From Sphingomonadales bacterium (GTDB lineage: Bacteria > Pseudomonadota > Alphaproteobacteria > Sphingomonadales > Sphingomonadaceae): a stretch of 64,000 bases of DNA. The notes under the pieces are model-generated. The model did no database searches. It was not told the DNA's origin and saw nothing but the letters and a program-made list of their open reading frames with translations. The position numbers and the translations under genes are program-made. Where the stretch lies: NCBI GenBank assembly GCA_016707885.1, contig JADJGU010000001.1, positions 372,001 to 436,000 of the forward strand, read 5' to 3'. Shown here in pieces: positions 53,187-61,652 of this stretch; within the stretch, counting starts at the first letter, position 1, and each line of letters begins with the position of its first letter.

Positions 53187-55703
53187 TCAGTAAATTCCGC
53201 CCTCTTTGGTCATGAACTCCTGATCACGCTGGTTGGCGCTGGCACCGCTGTTCTGGCCGCTGCCACCCGCTCCATTCGCTGCATCCGTGGTAGTCGCTTT
53301 CTTCTTCGGCTTGTCGCCGCGTTTTTCAAGTTCGTCCTGCCGTATCGAACGCTTAGGCTCTGTTTCGGCAGCGAATGCTTCCCAGATGACTGCGCCCTTG
53401 GGATCATCATCGGGCCATGCGCCGTAAACACGCTTGCCGGTTTTACGATCGATACGCACCAGACGAACACCTTCGGGTGCGGTGAACGGCAATTTGGGCA
53501 TTCCGACATAGGCCTGCCGGGCGAATTGTTTGAAGATTGGCGCTGCGATGGAGCCACCTTGCGCATATCCACCCATGTTGCGCGGCTGATCAAACCCCAG
53601 ATACACTCCGGCGACCAGATTGGGCGATCCTCCAACAAACCAGACATTGGTCGGGCCATTGGTTGTTCCCGTCTTGCCGAACAATGGTCGGTCAAGATCG
53701 CGCAAGATGGTAGCTGTTCCGCGTTGGACCACGCCTTCGAGCATGTGCACGACCTGATATGATGTCACAGGCTCGAGTACTTGCCTGCCGGCGGGTTTGA
53801 AGCGCGGCATTGGCTTTCCGTCCCAATCCTTCATGTTGCAGCCTTGGCAAGCCTTCCAGTCTTTGGGCCAAATTACCTTGCCGCTGCGCGACTGGACGAA
53901 GTCGATCAACGTCGGTTTCAGTTCCCGTCCGTGATTGACCAGCATCGAATAGGCGTTGGTCATTTTCAGGACGGTCGTATCCCCGGCACCTAGCGCATAA
54001 GAAAGATAGGGCGGATAATCGCCGATGCTGACCGCACGGAAGGTGTTGGTGACATTTTCCATACCTGAGTCATTGGCGGCGCGCACCGTCATCAGGTTGC
54101 GTGACTGTTCCAGGCCCCAACGCATCGTCTGCGGCCCTGCTCCACCGCCGCTGAAATTGCGGAAGCATTTCTGCCCCAAGGAAGCGCCTTGCCAAACGCA
54201 ATAGGGGCCATCAACGATGATTGACGCCGGCGTCATGCCATTTTCAAGCGCTGTAGCGTATACGAACGGCTTGATTGTCGATCCAGGCTGGCGTTGCGCC
54301 TGTGTCGCCCGGTTAAAGCTCGATATGCGCGAGTCAAAGCCACCTTGCATCGCCAGCACCCGGCCGTTCACCGGATTCTGCACAACCATGCCCCCGCCCA
54401 CTTCGGGAACTGTGCGCAACTGGAAGGCGCGCCCGCCCAACGGTGCGACGGCGATGATATCGCCCGATTTGAGGGCAGCAGGTACAGCGTTCAGCACACC
54501 AGTGTCGCCATCGGCAAAGCCGATTTCTGCCCCGCCGCCACGTTTGCGCAGCGCGACCGCGATGCGCCAGTTGCTGTAGCTGATGCCTATGTTCGAACTG
54601 GCAAGGCGCGACTGCCATTTGCCGTCGTCCATCGGAATGGTTGCAATCGGTTTGGTCCAGCCACGGCCGCCATGATAGCGCAACAATCCGTCGCGCAGCG
54701 CCTTTGTGGTCAGCTCCTGAAATTTCGGATGCAATGAAGAGCGCACCCAAAGGCCGCCCGCATAGACGCTATAGGGCCCTTTTTCGGCGGTCTCGCCGAA
54801 TTGCTCGATGAGCAAGCGACGGACTTCTTCCGCAAAATAGCCACCGTCATTCTTGAACTGCTGGGCCTGCCGGGGGATCAGCCCCAAGGGCATGGCGCGC
54901 GCCTCGTCGGCCTTCGCACGCGAGACCCAGCCATTCGACACCATCTCACCCAGAATCCAGTTGCGGCGCGCAATTGCGGCGCTTTCATATTTCGCGCGGC
55001 TGTATTTTTCCGGGGCCTTGGGCAACGCCGCCAGAAAGGCCATTTCGTGCAACTGCAGCTCGTCGGCGCTCTTTCCGAAATAGGCCTGCGATGCCGCTTC
55101 GACGCCGAATGCTTGCCGCCCAAGCGCAATCTCGTTCATGTAAAGCGACAATATCTGCTGCTTGGTCAGCGCATTTTCGATGCGGTAGGCAAGGATCGCT
55201 TCTTTGATTTTGCGCGTATAGCTATATTCGTTGGTCAGCAGCAGGTTCTTTGCCACCTGCTGGGTAATTGTCGATGCACCGCGCGATCGGCCTGTACTGG
55301 TCAGATTATCATATATAGCGACCAAGATGCCAATATAGTCAATGCCACCATGCTGGAAAAAATTCTTGTCTTCGGCAGACAGATAGGCGCGAATTAACAT
55401 CGGCGGGAAATCGGCATATTCCAGTTGCACCCGACGCTCGCGCGCATAGCTGTGAAATGGCTCGCCATCGATGTCGCGAACTACAGTCGGCAGCGGCGAC
55501 TGATATTCCACAAGCGCGTCGGCATCGGGCATAGTCCGCAAGACCAGCACCCAAAGAAGCAGATAAAAGGCCAGCATCGCCGCCAGCGCATAGCTTGCGA
55601 TCCGGAACCATCTTTTCTGCCAATAAACCTGCAACTGCTCCCACAGTCCACCGGCGCTGCGGGTTAGCTTATAGCTGGTATTGGTCGGCGCTTCATCGTC
55701 CAT
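53187..55703 (-). CDS. mrcA: bifunctional penicillin-binding protein 1A
   Basis: An 838-residue class A PBP that polymerises and cross-links peptidoglycan. ATG 55703 was chosen; the longer frame overlaps the upstream gene. In order: a cytoplasmic head, one membrane helix (SYALAAMLAFYLLLWVLVL), a GT51 domain with the catalytic Glu in SAEDKNFFQHGGID and RGASTITQQVAKNLLL, and a transpeptidase with the active Ser in QPGSTIKPFVYA and KTG in FGKTGTTNGPTNVW. The C-terminal tail is rich in Gly, Ala, Asn and Lys. Confidence 0.95.
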   Translation of the reverse strand: MDDEAPTNTSYKLTRSAGGLWEQLQVYWQKRWFRIASYALAAMLAFYLLLWVLVLRTMPDADALVEYQSPLPTVVRDIDGEPFHSYARERRVQLEYADFPPMLIRAYLSAEDKNFFQHGGIDYIGILVAIYDNLTSTGRSRGASTITQQVAKNLLLTNEYSYTRKIKEAILAYRIENALTKQQILSLYMNEIALGRQAFGVEAASQAYFGKSADELQLHEMAFLAALPKAPEKYSRAKYESAAIARRNWILGEMVSNGWVSRAKADEARAMPLGLIPRQAQQFKNDGGYFAEEVRRLLIEQFGETAEKGPYSVYAGGLWVRSSLHPKFQELTTKALRDGLLRYHGGRGWTKPIATIPMDDGKWQSRLASSNIGISYSNWRIAVALRKRGGGAEIGFADGDTGVLNAVPAALKSGDIIAVAPLGGRAFQLRTVPEVGGGMVVQNPVNGRVLAMQGGFDSRISSFNRATQAQRQPGSTIKPFVYATALENGMTPASIIVDGPYCVWQGASLGQKCFRNFSGGGAGPQTMRWGLEQSRNLMTVRAANDSGMENVTNTFRAVSIGDYPPYLSYALGAGDTTVLKMTNAYSMLVNHGRELKPTLIDFVQSRSGKVIWPKDWKACQGCNMKDWDGKPMPRFKPAGRQVLEPVTSYQVVHMLEGVVQRGTATILRDLDRPLFGKTGTTNGPTNVWFVGGSPNLVAGVYLGFDQPRNMGGYAQGGSIAAPIFKQFARQAYVGMPKLPFTAPEGVRLVRIDRKTGKRVYGAWPDDDPKGAVIWEAFAAETEPKRSIRQDELEKRGDKPKKKATTTDAANGAGGSGQNSGASANQRDQEFMTKEGGIY

Positions 55704-55767
55704 CGTTCGCTTCTCTAGCGAATTCGTGCCGAGCGTCCAGAACCTTGTCGATGGACACCGCGCGAAT

Positions 55768-56553
55768 TTACGCCCGGTGGCGCGCGCCAGTCGGGGGCGG
55801 GTCTTGCGGCGGCCCGGCAAAACATTGCGCAATCGCCATCCAGCGCGTCGCGACGGGGCCGTGCACTGACAGTGAAGTATCGCCGATATTGCGGCATTGG
55901 GTCACGACCTGACAGAACTCGCTGGCACTGCCCTCGATCAGGTCTTCGCCCTCCCCATATTCCCAAATTACACCCGAAGGCGCGGTCAAGCGAAGCCTTG
56001 GCATCGGCCCCGGCGGGTCTTCCTTGCGGTTCTTGAAGGTCCAGCCATAGGTGTTGACGCCAAGGCGGACGATATTGCCGATGCGGTCGGCATCGGTCCG
56101 TTCGACCCCCATCGCATCATACACAGCCTGTGCATGCGCCCATGTTTCCATAAGCCGTGCAGTGATCGAACTGATTACGCTCATGTCGGGCCCGACCCAT
56201 TGCACGCGCATTTTGGGATCGGCGGCCGAAAAACGGGGTGGCATCGCGCGAACTTGAGCAATCCAGGCATCGCGCAACGCTGTGCCGGAAAGGCCCTCAA
56301 GATAGACCTTTTCAAAATCGGGCAGCCGCCCGCCCCTGATGCCAGCAGCCATCTGGCCCACGAAGGCGCGAAACGCCTCCGCGTCACTCAGCGCCATATC
56401 GGCAGCGATATTCCAGACATGCAGGTGGCGCAGAACTTCGTCGATCGTCCAGCCCTTGAACAGGGTCGGCTTCGCATAGTCATCGTCCGACAGTGAAGCG
56501 AGCAAGGCGTGGATCGCCTCGCTCTCGTCCTGAAAATCCTGTGCTTGCTGCAT
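55768..56553 (-). CDS. TIGR03084-type DinB/maleylpyruvate isomerase-like protein
   Basis: A 261-residue protein of the mycothiol-dependent maleylpyruvate isomerase/DinB-like helical fold (TIGR03084 type). Putative metal ligands are His in LFKGWTIDEVLRHLHVWN and in RLMETWAHAQAVYD. ATG 56553 overlaps the acyl-CoA dehydrogenase stop as ATGA, so the two are coupled. Alphaproteobacteria lack mycothiol, so the reaction is unknown; the pairing suggests a role in the same acyl-CoA pathway. Confidence 0.8.
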   Translation of the reverse strand: MQQAQDFQDESEAIHALLASLSDDDYAKPTLFKGWTIDEVLRHLHVWNIAADMALSDAEAFRAFVGQMAAGIRGGRLPDFEKVYLEGLSGTALRDAWIAQVRAMPPRFSAADPKMRVQWVGPDMSVISSITARLMETWAHAQAVYDAMGVERTDADRIGNIVRLGVNTYGWTFKNRKEDPPGPMPRLRLTAPSGVIWEYGEGEDLIEGSASEFCQVVTQCRNIGDTSLSVHGPVATRWMAIAQCFAGPPQDPPPTGARHRA

Positions 56554-57827
56554 CAACCTTTGCTCATGAAACCGAACAAGTGGCCGGCAACCTTGCGCAT
56601 CTGGATCTCTTCCGCGCCTTCGGTGATGCGATAGCGGCGATGATGACGGTAGATGTGTTCGAACGGCTTGTGCCGTGAATAACCCATGCCGCCATGGACC
56701 TGCATCGCCCGGTCGGCCGCGTCGCAAACCAAACGGTTGGCGCGGTAGTTGCACATTGAAATCACATCGGACAGGCGCTTCGCCACTTCCGGCTTGGGCA
56801 TCGTATCCATCTTGGCGCTGGTCGCATAGATCAGCTGGCGAAGCATAGCGGCTTCGGTGTGCAGTTCAACCAGCGGGAACTGGATTGCCTGATTGACCGC
56901 GAGCGGCTTGCCAAAGGGTTTGCGCTCGCGCGCATATTTGACACTTTCGTTGATGCAATATTGCGCCGCGCCGAGCGAGCTGGCCGCCTGGCGGATGCGG
57001 TTTTCGTGAACGAAATGCTGCGCCAGCGCGAGGCCATAATCGAGATCACCAAGCACCATGTTCCCCGGAATCCAGACATCCTTGATCGCCACCTTGGGGT
57101 GATCGGTCGGCATGTTGAAGGTCCACAGATATTCGCCGACCTCGAAACCCGGCGCGTCGGCGGGGACAAGGAAACAACCGATACCCTTTGCGTCGCCATC
57201 ATTGCCGCTGTGGCGGGCAAAAACCATACAATGCGAATGGTGATGCGCGCCTGTGGTCCACATCTTGTTGCCATTGATCAGCCAGCCATCGACGCCATCG
57301 CGCTTTTCAGGAACCGCGCGGGTATCCATCCAGGTCGCGTCGGAGCCATGATGTTCCTCGGTCAGGCCAAAGGTGCAGCGCATACGACCCTCCAGCATTG
57401 CAGGGATATATTCGGCCTTCTGCTCGGCGGTGCCGAAGTCGCGGACCATAAGCGGCTGGACTAAGTTACCGACGATCGAACTTTCATTCTGCAAGTCGTT
57501 GTGCAGACCCAGCCCCTTTTGAGCGAGATGCTCGCGAATGCACGCCATGGCCAGATGGCTGCCATTCTTGCCGCCATATTCGACGGGAAGGTTAAAGCGA
57601 TAGTGCCCGGCCTTGTCGGCGCGGCGGCGCATCTCGACCAGCAGCTGCTCCCATTCCTTGCGTGGCAACCCGTCATTGTCCCAATCGGTGCGCGCCCATT
57701 CGCGGCGGTGGTCGAAGAAGCGCTCATTATCGTCCTGTTTCTGCAGCGGAACGATTTCGCGCTCGATGAAGTCATCCAGTTCGGCCAGATAATCGGTTAT
57801 ATCCTTGGGGATTTCAAACAATGTCAT
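56553..57827 (-). CDS. acyl-CoA dehydrogenase
   Basis: A 424-residue flavin-dependent acyl-CoA dehydrogenase. FAD/acyl-binding motifs are CTFGLTEEHHGSDATWMDT and GNKMWTTGAHHHSHCMVF, with CDAADRAMQVHGGMGYSRHKP near the C-terminus. ATG 57827 follows GGAGAG. Upstream at 57887-57908 is a long palindrome that probably binds a regulator. The fatty or branched acyl substrate is not evident. Confidence 0.93.
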   Translation of the reverse strand: MTLFEIPKDITDYLAELDDFIEREIVPLQKQDDNERFFDHRREWARTDWDNDGLPRKEWEQLLVEMRRRADKAGHYRFNLPVEYGGKNGSHLAMACIREHLAQKGLGLHNDLQNESSIVGNLVQPLMVRDFGTAEQKAEYIPAMLEGRMRCTFGLTEEHHGSDATWMDTRAVPEKRDGVDGWLINGNKMWTTGAHHHSHCMVFARHSGNDGDAKGIGCFLVPADAPGFEVGEYLWTFNMPTDHPKVAIKDVWIPGNMVLGDLDYGLALAQHFVHENRIRQAASSLGAAQYCINESVKYARERKPFGKPLAVNQAIQFPLVELHTEAAMLRQLIYATSAKMDTMPKPEVAKRLSDVISMCNYRANRLVCDAADRAMQVHGGMGYSRHKPFEHIYRHHRRYRITEGAEEIQMRKVAGHLFGFMSKG

Positions 57828-57886
57828 GACAGCCTCTCCACTCGCTTTGGGGGAAAGTTGACAGGGCTGGGCGTCGAGTCAAGCGC

Positions 57887-57908
57887 AATTTAATCGAGCG
57901 ATTAAATT
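57887..57908 (-). promoter_or_regulatory. 22-bp palindromic operator upstream of the acyl-CoA dehydrogenase gene
   Basis: Arms AATTTAATCG and CGATTAAATT match perfectly around a 2-base centre, 60 bases before the gene start. Length and symmetry fit a TetR-family operator for fatty-acid or acyl-CoA catabolic genes. No regulator gene is adjacent. The rest of 57828-58020 holds nothing else I can name. Confidence 0.55.
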
Positions 57909-58020
57909 TTGTACGTTTTGATTTGCCGCAATGACACCATCAGCGCCGCGCCCCGCGCCAATGTTGCAAAAAAAGGGTGGCGACTGCGCGATGCTCCTGC
58001 TAACCGCGCGGTTCGATAAA

Positions 58021-58097
<77 letters not shown>

Positions 58098-58268
58098 TCT
58101 TCTCCATAAACAAACTCATATCAGGCCGCTTTGGAAAACTGCCGACATGTCGCATGGGTGGCGATGGGCGTTCGCAATATCGCGCGCGCGCCATTTGCAA
58201 TATCGGCCCTACTCAAGATTTTGCAACAGCCAGCTTTGTCGTGCCTGCCATTTCGACACACATTCCAC

Positions 58269-58378
58269 TTTGTCATACGCGCCAGATCGCCGCTCCGGCG
58301 CGATCGACAATTATTGACATAGAGGATTGTCAAATACATTCTGACAATGTTCTTTGTCACATTCTGATTCGACTGACA
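58269..58378 (+). promoter_or_regulatory. array of TGACA/TGTCA half-sites upstream of a catabolic operon
   Basis: Half-sites lie at about 58271, 58315, 58328, 58342, 58355 and 58374. They form overlapping perfect inverted repeats: TTGACA-N8-TGTCAA (58314-58333), ATTGTCA-N9-TGACAAT (58326-58348) and TGACAA-N6-TTGTCA (58342-58359). The array lies 100-200 bases before the first gene of the operon. The gap 58098-58472 holds no gene. Confidence 0.5.
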
Positions 58379-58472
58379 GGCTGGATTGCCAATAGGATTG
58401 CCGCATGCAGTGTTTGGAGAGCAGGCTGCAGCGAGATTTCTGTAATGTATAAGATTGAGAGAGGAGACAGGC

Positions 58473-58709
58473 ATGAAGGCGAACGAACTTTCCCCGGTAC
58501 GCAAATCCATCCTGCCGCAAAGTGGCGACCGATGGGAAAATATTGCACAGCGGGAGCTTCCCGGCACTGCCGAAGGCGATGCCGTGGCCATGCTGCAGAG
58601 CTGGAACCTGCATGTTTTCATGCGATCAGCAGGCGGCGTCGGGCGGTTGCGCAGTGACAATCCAATCTTGCCCAGCGATGTAATATTTGTCGAACCACCG
58701 CGCGCATAA
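58473..58709 (+). CDS. small LysM-like protein
   Basis: A 78-residue protein. ATG 58473 has GAGGAGA at good spacing. SILPQSGDRWENIAQRELP followed by MLQSWNLHVFMR and ILPSDVIFVEPP has the rhythm of a LysM domain, but with no signal peptide. The first gene of an operon with the amidohydrolase two genes on. Role unknown. Confidence 0.6.
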   Translation: MKANELSPVRKSILPQSGDRWENIAQRELPGTAEGDAVAMLQSWNLHVFMRSAGGVGRLRSDNPILPSDVIFVEPPRA

Positions 58710-58712
58710 TCT

Positions 58713-58958
58713 ATGGCAGGTGCGAATATCAGCGAAGTGCGCATCGCCGCAGCCCATGATGGGGAGGCCGAGCTTTTGGTCACCCTGACCTTTGCTAATG
58801 GCGGCCGATCGCTCGTCACGCTTGATGAGTTCGCCGCGCGCACGCTGCTCGCCTCCACCAACGCCAGCACATCAGAGCAATTGATCGGTGTCAGCTGGGA
58901 TCAGGTGCGCGATGCGTTAATTGCATCGTCCAACCGCTTCACCGAACACACAGCATAA
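58713..58958 (+). CDS. small hypothetical protein
   Basis: An 81-residue protein starting 3 bases after the LysM-like gene. It has beta-strand-like segments (SEVRIAAAHDGEAELLVTLTF) and ends in helices (VSWDQVRDALIASSNRF). No family is recognised; the operon position suggests it serves the downstream enzyme. Confidence 0.55.
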   Translation: MAGANISEVRIAAAHDGEAELLVTLTFANGGRSLVTLDEFAARTLLASTNASTSEQLIGVSWDQVRDALIASSNRFTEHTA

Positions 58959-58981
58959 TCAGAATTTGAGGAGAATTCGAA

Positions 58982-60679
58982 ATGTACGATCTGGTCATAC
59001 GCAATGGGCGCGTTGTCGACGGCTCCGGGATGCCTGCCTTTAATGCCGATATTGCCGTTCAGGACGGTCGCATCGCCAAGATCGGCAGGGTTGCAGAAGC
59101 GGGCCGTCGCGAAATCGATGCTACGGCCAAGGTTGTCGCGCCCGGCTTTATCGATCCACACACCCATTTCGATGCGCAACTCCTATGGGATGGCTATGCC
59201 AAGCCCGCGCTGTCGCACGGCGTGACCACCGTGGTCGCCGGCAACTGCTCGCTCTCGCTCGCGCCGCTCAAGGCCGAGCACCGGATGAAGCTCGTGGGCA
59301 TGTTCAACCAGATTGAGGAAATGCCGCTTAAAGCCTTTAAGGAAGGCGTTGTCTGGGATTGGGAGAGCTTCCCCGAATATCTCGCGCGCATTCAAAAGGG
59401 CCTTGCCATCAATGTCGGCCAGCTTGTCGGGCACAGCGTATTGAGGCTGTGGGTGATGGGCGAAGCCGCAATGGAGCGCACTGCCAACCAGCAAGAAATC
59501 GCTGATATGCAGAAACTGCTGCGTGAATGTCTCGATGCCGGAGCGATTGGTCTTTCGACAAGCTATGTCGATATGGACGAAACGCTGAAGCCCGTCCCCA
59601 GCCGTTATGCCGATGCCGATGAAGTCGATGCTCTGGCGAGTGTGCTCAGCGAATATGGTCGTATCCTGCAAATCGTGCCCGAATTTTACGATCCCGATCT
59701 GACCATCGCCCGGCTAGATCAGTTGGCCGAACTGTCGATCAAATATGCCATCCCGACCACCTTCTCTCCGCTGTTTGTCAGTGCAGATAATGTGGGCGCT
59801 GTCGAACGCGTCATGGCGCGTGTCGATGAGCAGTTCGCGCGCGGCGCCCGTGTCTGGCCACAGGTGCAGACGCGACCCATCGACATCAGCTTCAGCTTTG
59901 CCGTGCCTAGCCTGCTCTTCATCCGCCTGCCGGGATGGTACAATGTGATGCGCTTTGGCACACAGGATGAGATCATCGAAGCCTTTTCCAATCCGGAAAG
60001 CCGGGCGAAGCTGGTTGCGGAAGCCAGCTCGCAAATGGCTTTATGGTCGTTCTTGCGCCTGCGCCATGTCGCGAGCGAGGCGAACCAACAATATGTCGGC
60101 AAAACGCTGGCCGAAATTGGTGAAATGCGCGGTGTGAGCCCGCTCGATGCGATGATTGACCTGTCAGTCGAAGAGAGGCTGGATGCCCATTTCATCGCCG
60201 AAAATATGGGCCACAATCTGGACGACAAGGTTGGCGGCTTGCTCAAGCATCCGCGCGTTCATATCGGTGCCAGCGACGGCGGGGCGCATATCCTGTCCTT
60301 CTCGACCTATGGCGATACCGGCTATCTGTTCGGCCACTTTGTCCGCAATCAGGGCCTCCTCACCCTTGAGGAATCGGTGAAGAAGATCACCTCTGACACG
60401 GCGGCAATCTGGGGCATTCCCGATCGCGGCCTGCTGCAAAAGGGATTGGTTGCAGACATCGTCGTGTTCGATGCAGATGCGATTGATCGGGGCGTGGAAG
60501 TCTATGTCCAGGATGTGCCGGGCGATGGCAGCCGCTACATTCGCGATGCGCATGGTGTCGATACCGTCATCGTCGGCGGCGGCGTCGCATGGAGTGCGAC
60601 AGAAGGCTATACCAGCGACGCGCGCGGCGCCATTCTGCCGCCTGCAATCGATCCGGCTTTGGAGCGCATCGCTGCATGA
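58982..60679 (+). CDS. N-acyl-D-amino-acid deacylase-like amidohydrolase
   Basis: A 565-residue amidohydrolase of the D-aminoacylase type. The first metal site is FIDPHTHFDAQLLWD, followed by GVTTVVAGNCSLSLAPL and a late SDGGAHILSFSTYGDTG. AFLTTDTA-like ending (SDTAAIWGIPDRGLLQKG) is also typical. It would hydrolyse an N-acyl or cyclic amide; the substrate is open. GAGGAG is placed 8-10 bases before the ATG. Its stop overlaps the next start (ATGA). Confidence 0.9.
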   Translation: MYDLVIRNGRVVDGSGMPAFNADIAVQDGRIAKIGRVAEAGRREIDATAKVVAPGFIDPHTHFDAQLLWDGYAKPALSHGVTTVVAGNCSLSLAPLKAEHRMKLVGMFNQIEEMPLKAFKEGVVWDWESFPEYLARIQKGLAINVGQLVGHSVLRLWVMGEAAMERTANQQEIADMQKLLRECLDAGAIGLSTSYVDMDETLKPVPSRYADADEVDALASVLSEYGRILQIVPEFYDPDLTIARLDQLAELSIKYAIPTTFSPLFVSADNVGAVERVMARVDEQFARGARVWPQVQTRPIDISFSFAVPSLLFIRLPGWYNVMRFGTQDEIIEAFSNPESRAKLVAEASSQMALWSFLRLRHVASEANQQYVGKTLAEIGEMRGVSPLDAMIDLSVEERLDAHFIAENMGHNLDDKVGGLLKHPRVHIGASDGGAHILSFSTYGDTGYLFGHFVRNQGLLTLEESVKKITSDTAAIWGIPDRGLLQKGLVADIVVFDADAIDRGVEVYVQDVPGDGSRYIRDAHGVDTVIVGGGVAWSATEGYTSDARGAILPPAIDPALERIAA

Positions 60680-61638
60680 GTTGGGAAGGCGTAACCGAGC
60701 GTCGCGTCGAAACCAACGGCATCGCCCTCAACATTGCTGAAGCCGGAGAGGGGCCGCTGGTCCTTCTCCTCCATGGCTTTCCTGAAAGCTGGTATAGCTG
60801 GCGGCACCAATTCGCCCCGCTTGCAGCAGCGGGCTATCATGTCGTCGCCCCTGATATGCGCGGCTATGGGAAAAGCGACCGTCCCGAAGACATCACCGCC
60901 TATAATCAGGTCGAGGTCGTCAATGACATTATCGGCCTGATACCGGCTCTCGGTTATGAAAATGCCGTGGTGATTGGCCATGACTGGGGCGCACCCACCG
61001 CCTGGGCAACCGCGCTGTTCCATCCGGATAAAGTTCGTGCGGTGGGCGGGCTTTCGGTGCCGTTCATGCCCCGCTCCCCGGTTCAGCCGATGCCGATGAT
61101 GCGGGAGATGTTCAAAGGCCAGTTCTTCTATCAGCTCTATTTTCAGGAGCCCGGCGTTGCCGAAGCAGAGTTTGAAAAGGACTTGAAGACCGGCCTGCGC
61201 AAATTCCTGGTAACGGGTGGAGGAGAGACAGACCTCACCACCCTCGCCCCGAAAACCGAGCATGACGATCTGCTGACCAGCCTGCCTGATCCGCAGGTGC
61301 TGCCGCCTTGGCTCAGCGAAGCCGACCTCGATTTCTACGCGGCCGAATTCACCCGCTCGGGCATGCGCGGGCCGCTGAACTATTATCGCAACCATGATCT
61401 GACATGGGAACTGACCAAAGGCGCGCCCACCCAGATCCATCAGCCCGCAATGTTCGTGGCGGGAACGGCAGACGGCGTGGTGATGATGGCTGCAGAGGCC
61501 GTAAAGGCCCTGCCCCAATTCGTCACCGATTTGCGGATCAAACGGATGATTCCTGGCATCGGTCACTGGACCCAGCAAGAGGCACCAGACGCGGTCAATG
61601 AGAGCATTCTCGAATTCCTGAACATCATCGACGGCTGA
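60676..61638 (+). CDS. alpha/beta hydrolase, epoxide hydrolase-like
   Basis: A 320-residue alpha/beta hydrolase of the soluble epoxide hydrolase type. The oxyanion motif is LLLHGFPESWYSW, the nucleophilic Asp is in VVIGHDWGAPTAW and the catalytic His is in IPGIGHWTQQEAPD. ATG 60676 overlaps the amidohydrolase stop as ATGA, deciding the start. It likely opens an epoxide in the same catabolic route. Confidence 0.9.
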   Translation: MSWEGVTERRVETNGIALNIAEAGEGPLVLLLHGFPESWYSWRHQFAPLAAAGYHVVAPDMRGYGKSDRPEDITAYNQVEVVNDIIGLIPALGYENAVVIGHDWGAPTAWATALFHPDKVRAVGGLSVPFMPRSPVQPMPMMREMFKGQFFYQLYFQEPGVAEAEFEKDLKTGLRKFLVTGGGETDLTTLAPKTEHDDLLTSLPDPQVLPPWLSEADLDFYAAEFTRSGMRGPLNYYRNHDLTWELTKGAPTQIHQPAMFVAGTADGVVMMAAEAVKALPQFVTDLRIKRMIPGIGHWTQQEAPDAVNESILEFLNIIDG

Positions 61639-61652
61639 GGAGAAGCGAGCCG

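Noticed and set aside
58121..58870. 249-codon minus-strand frame over the operator region and small genes
   Set aside because: It runs antisense to two well-spaced plus-strand genes and through the palindrome array, with no domain or ribosome-binding support.
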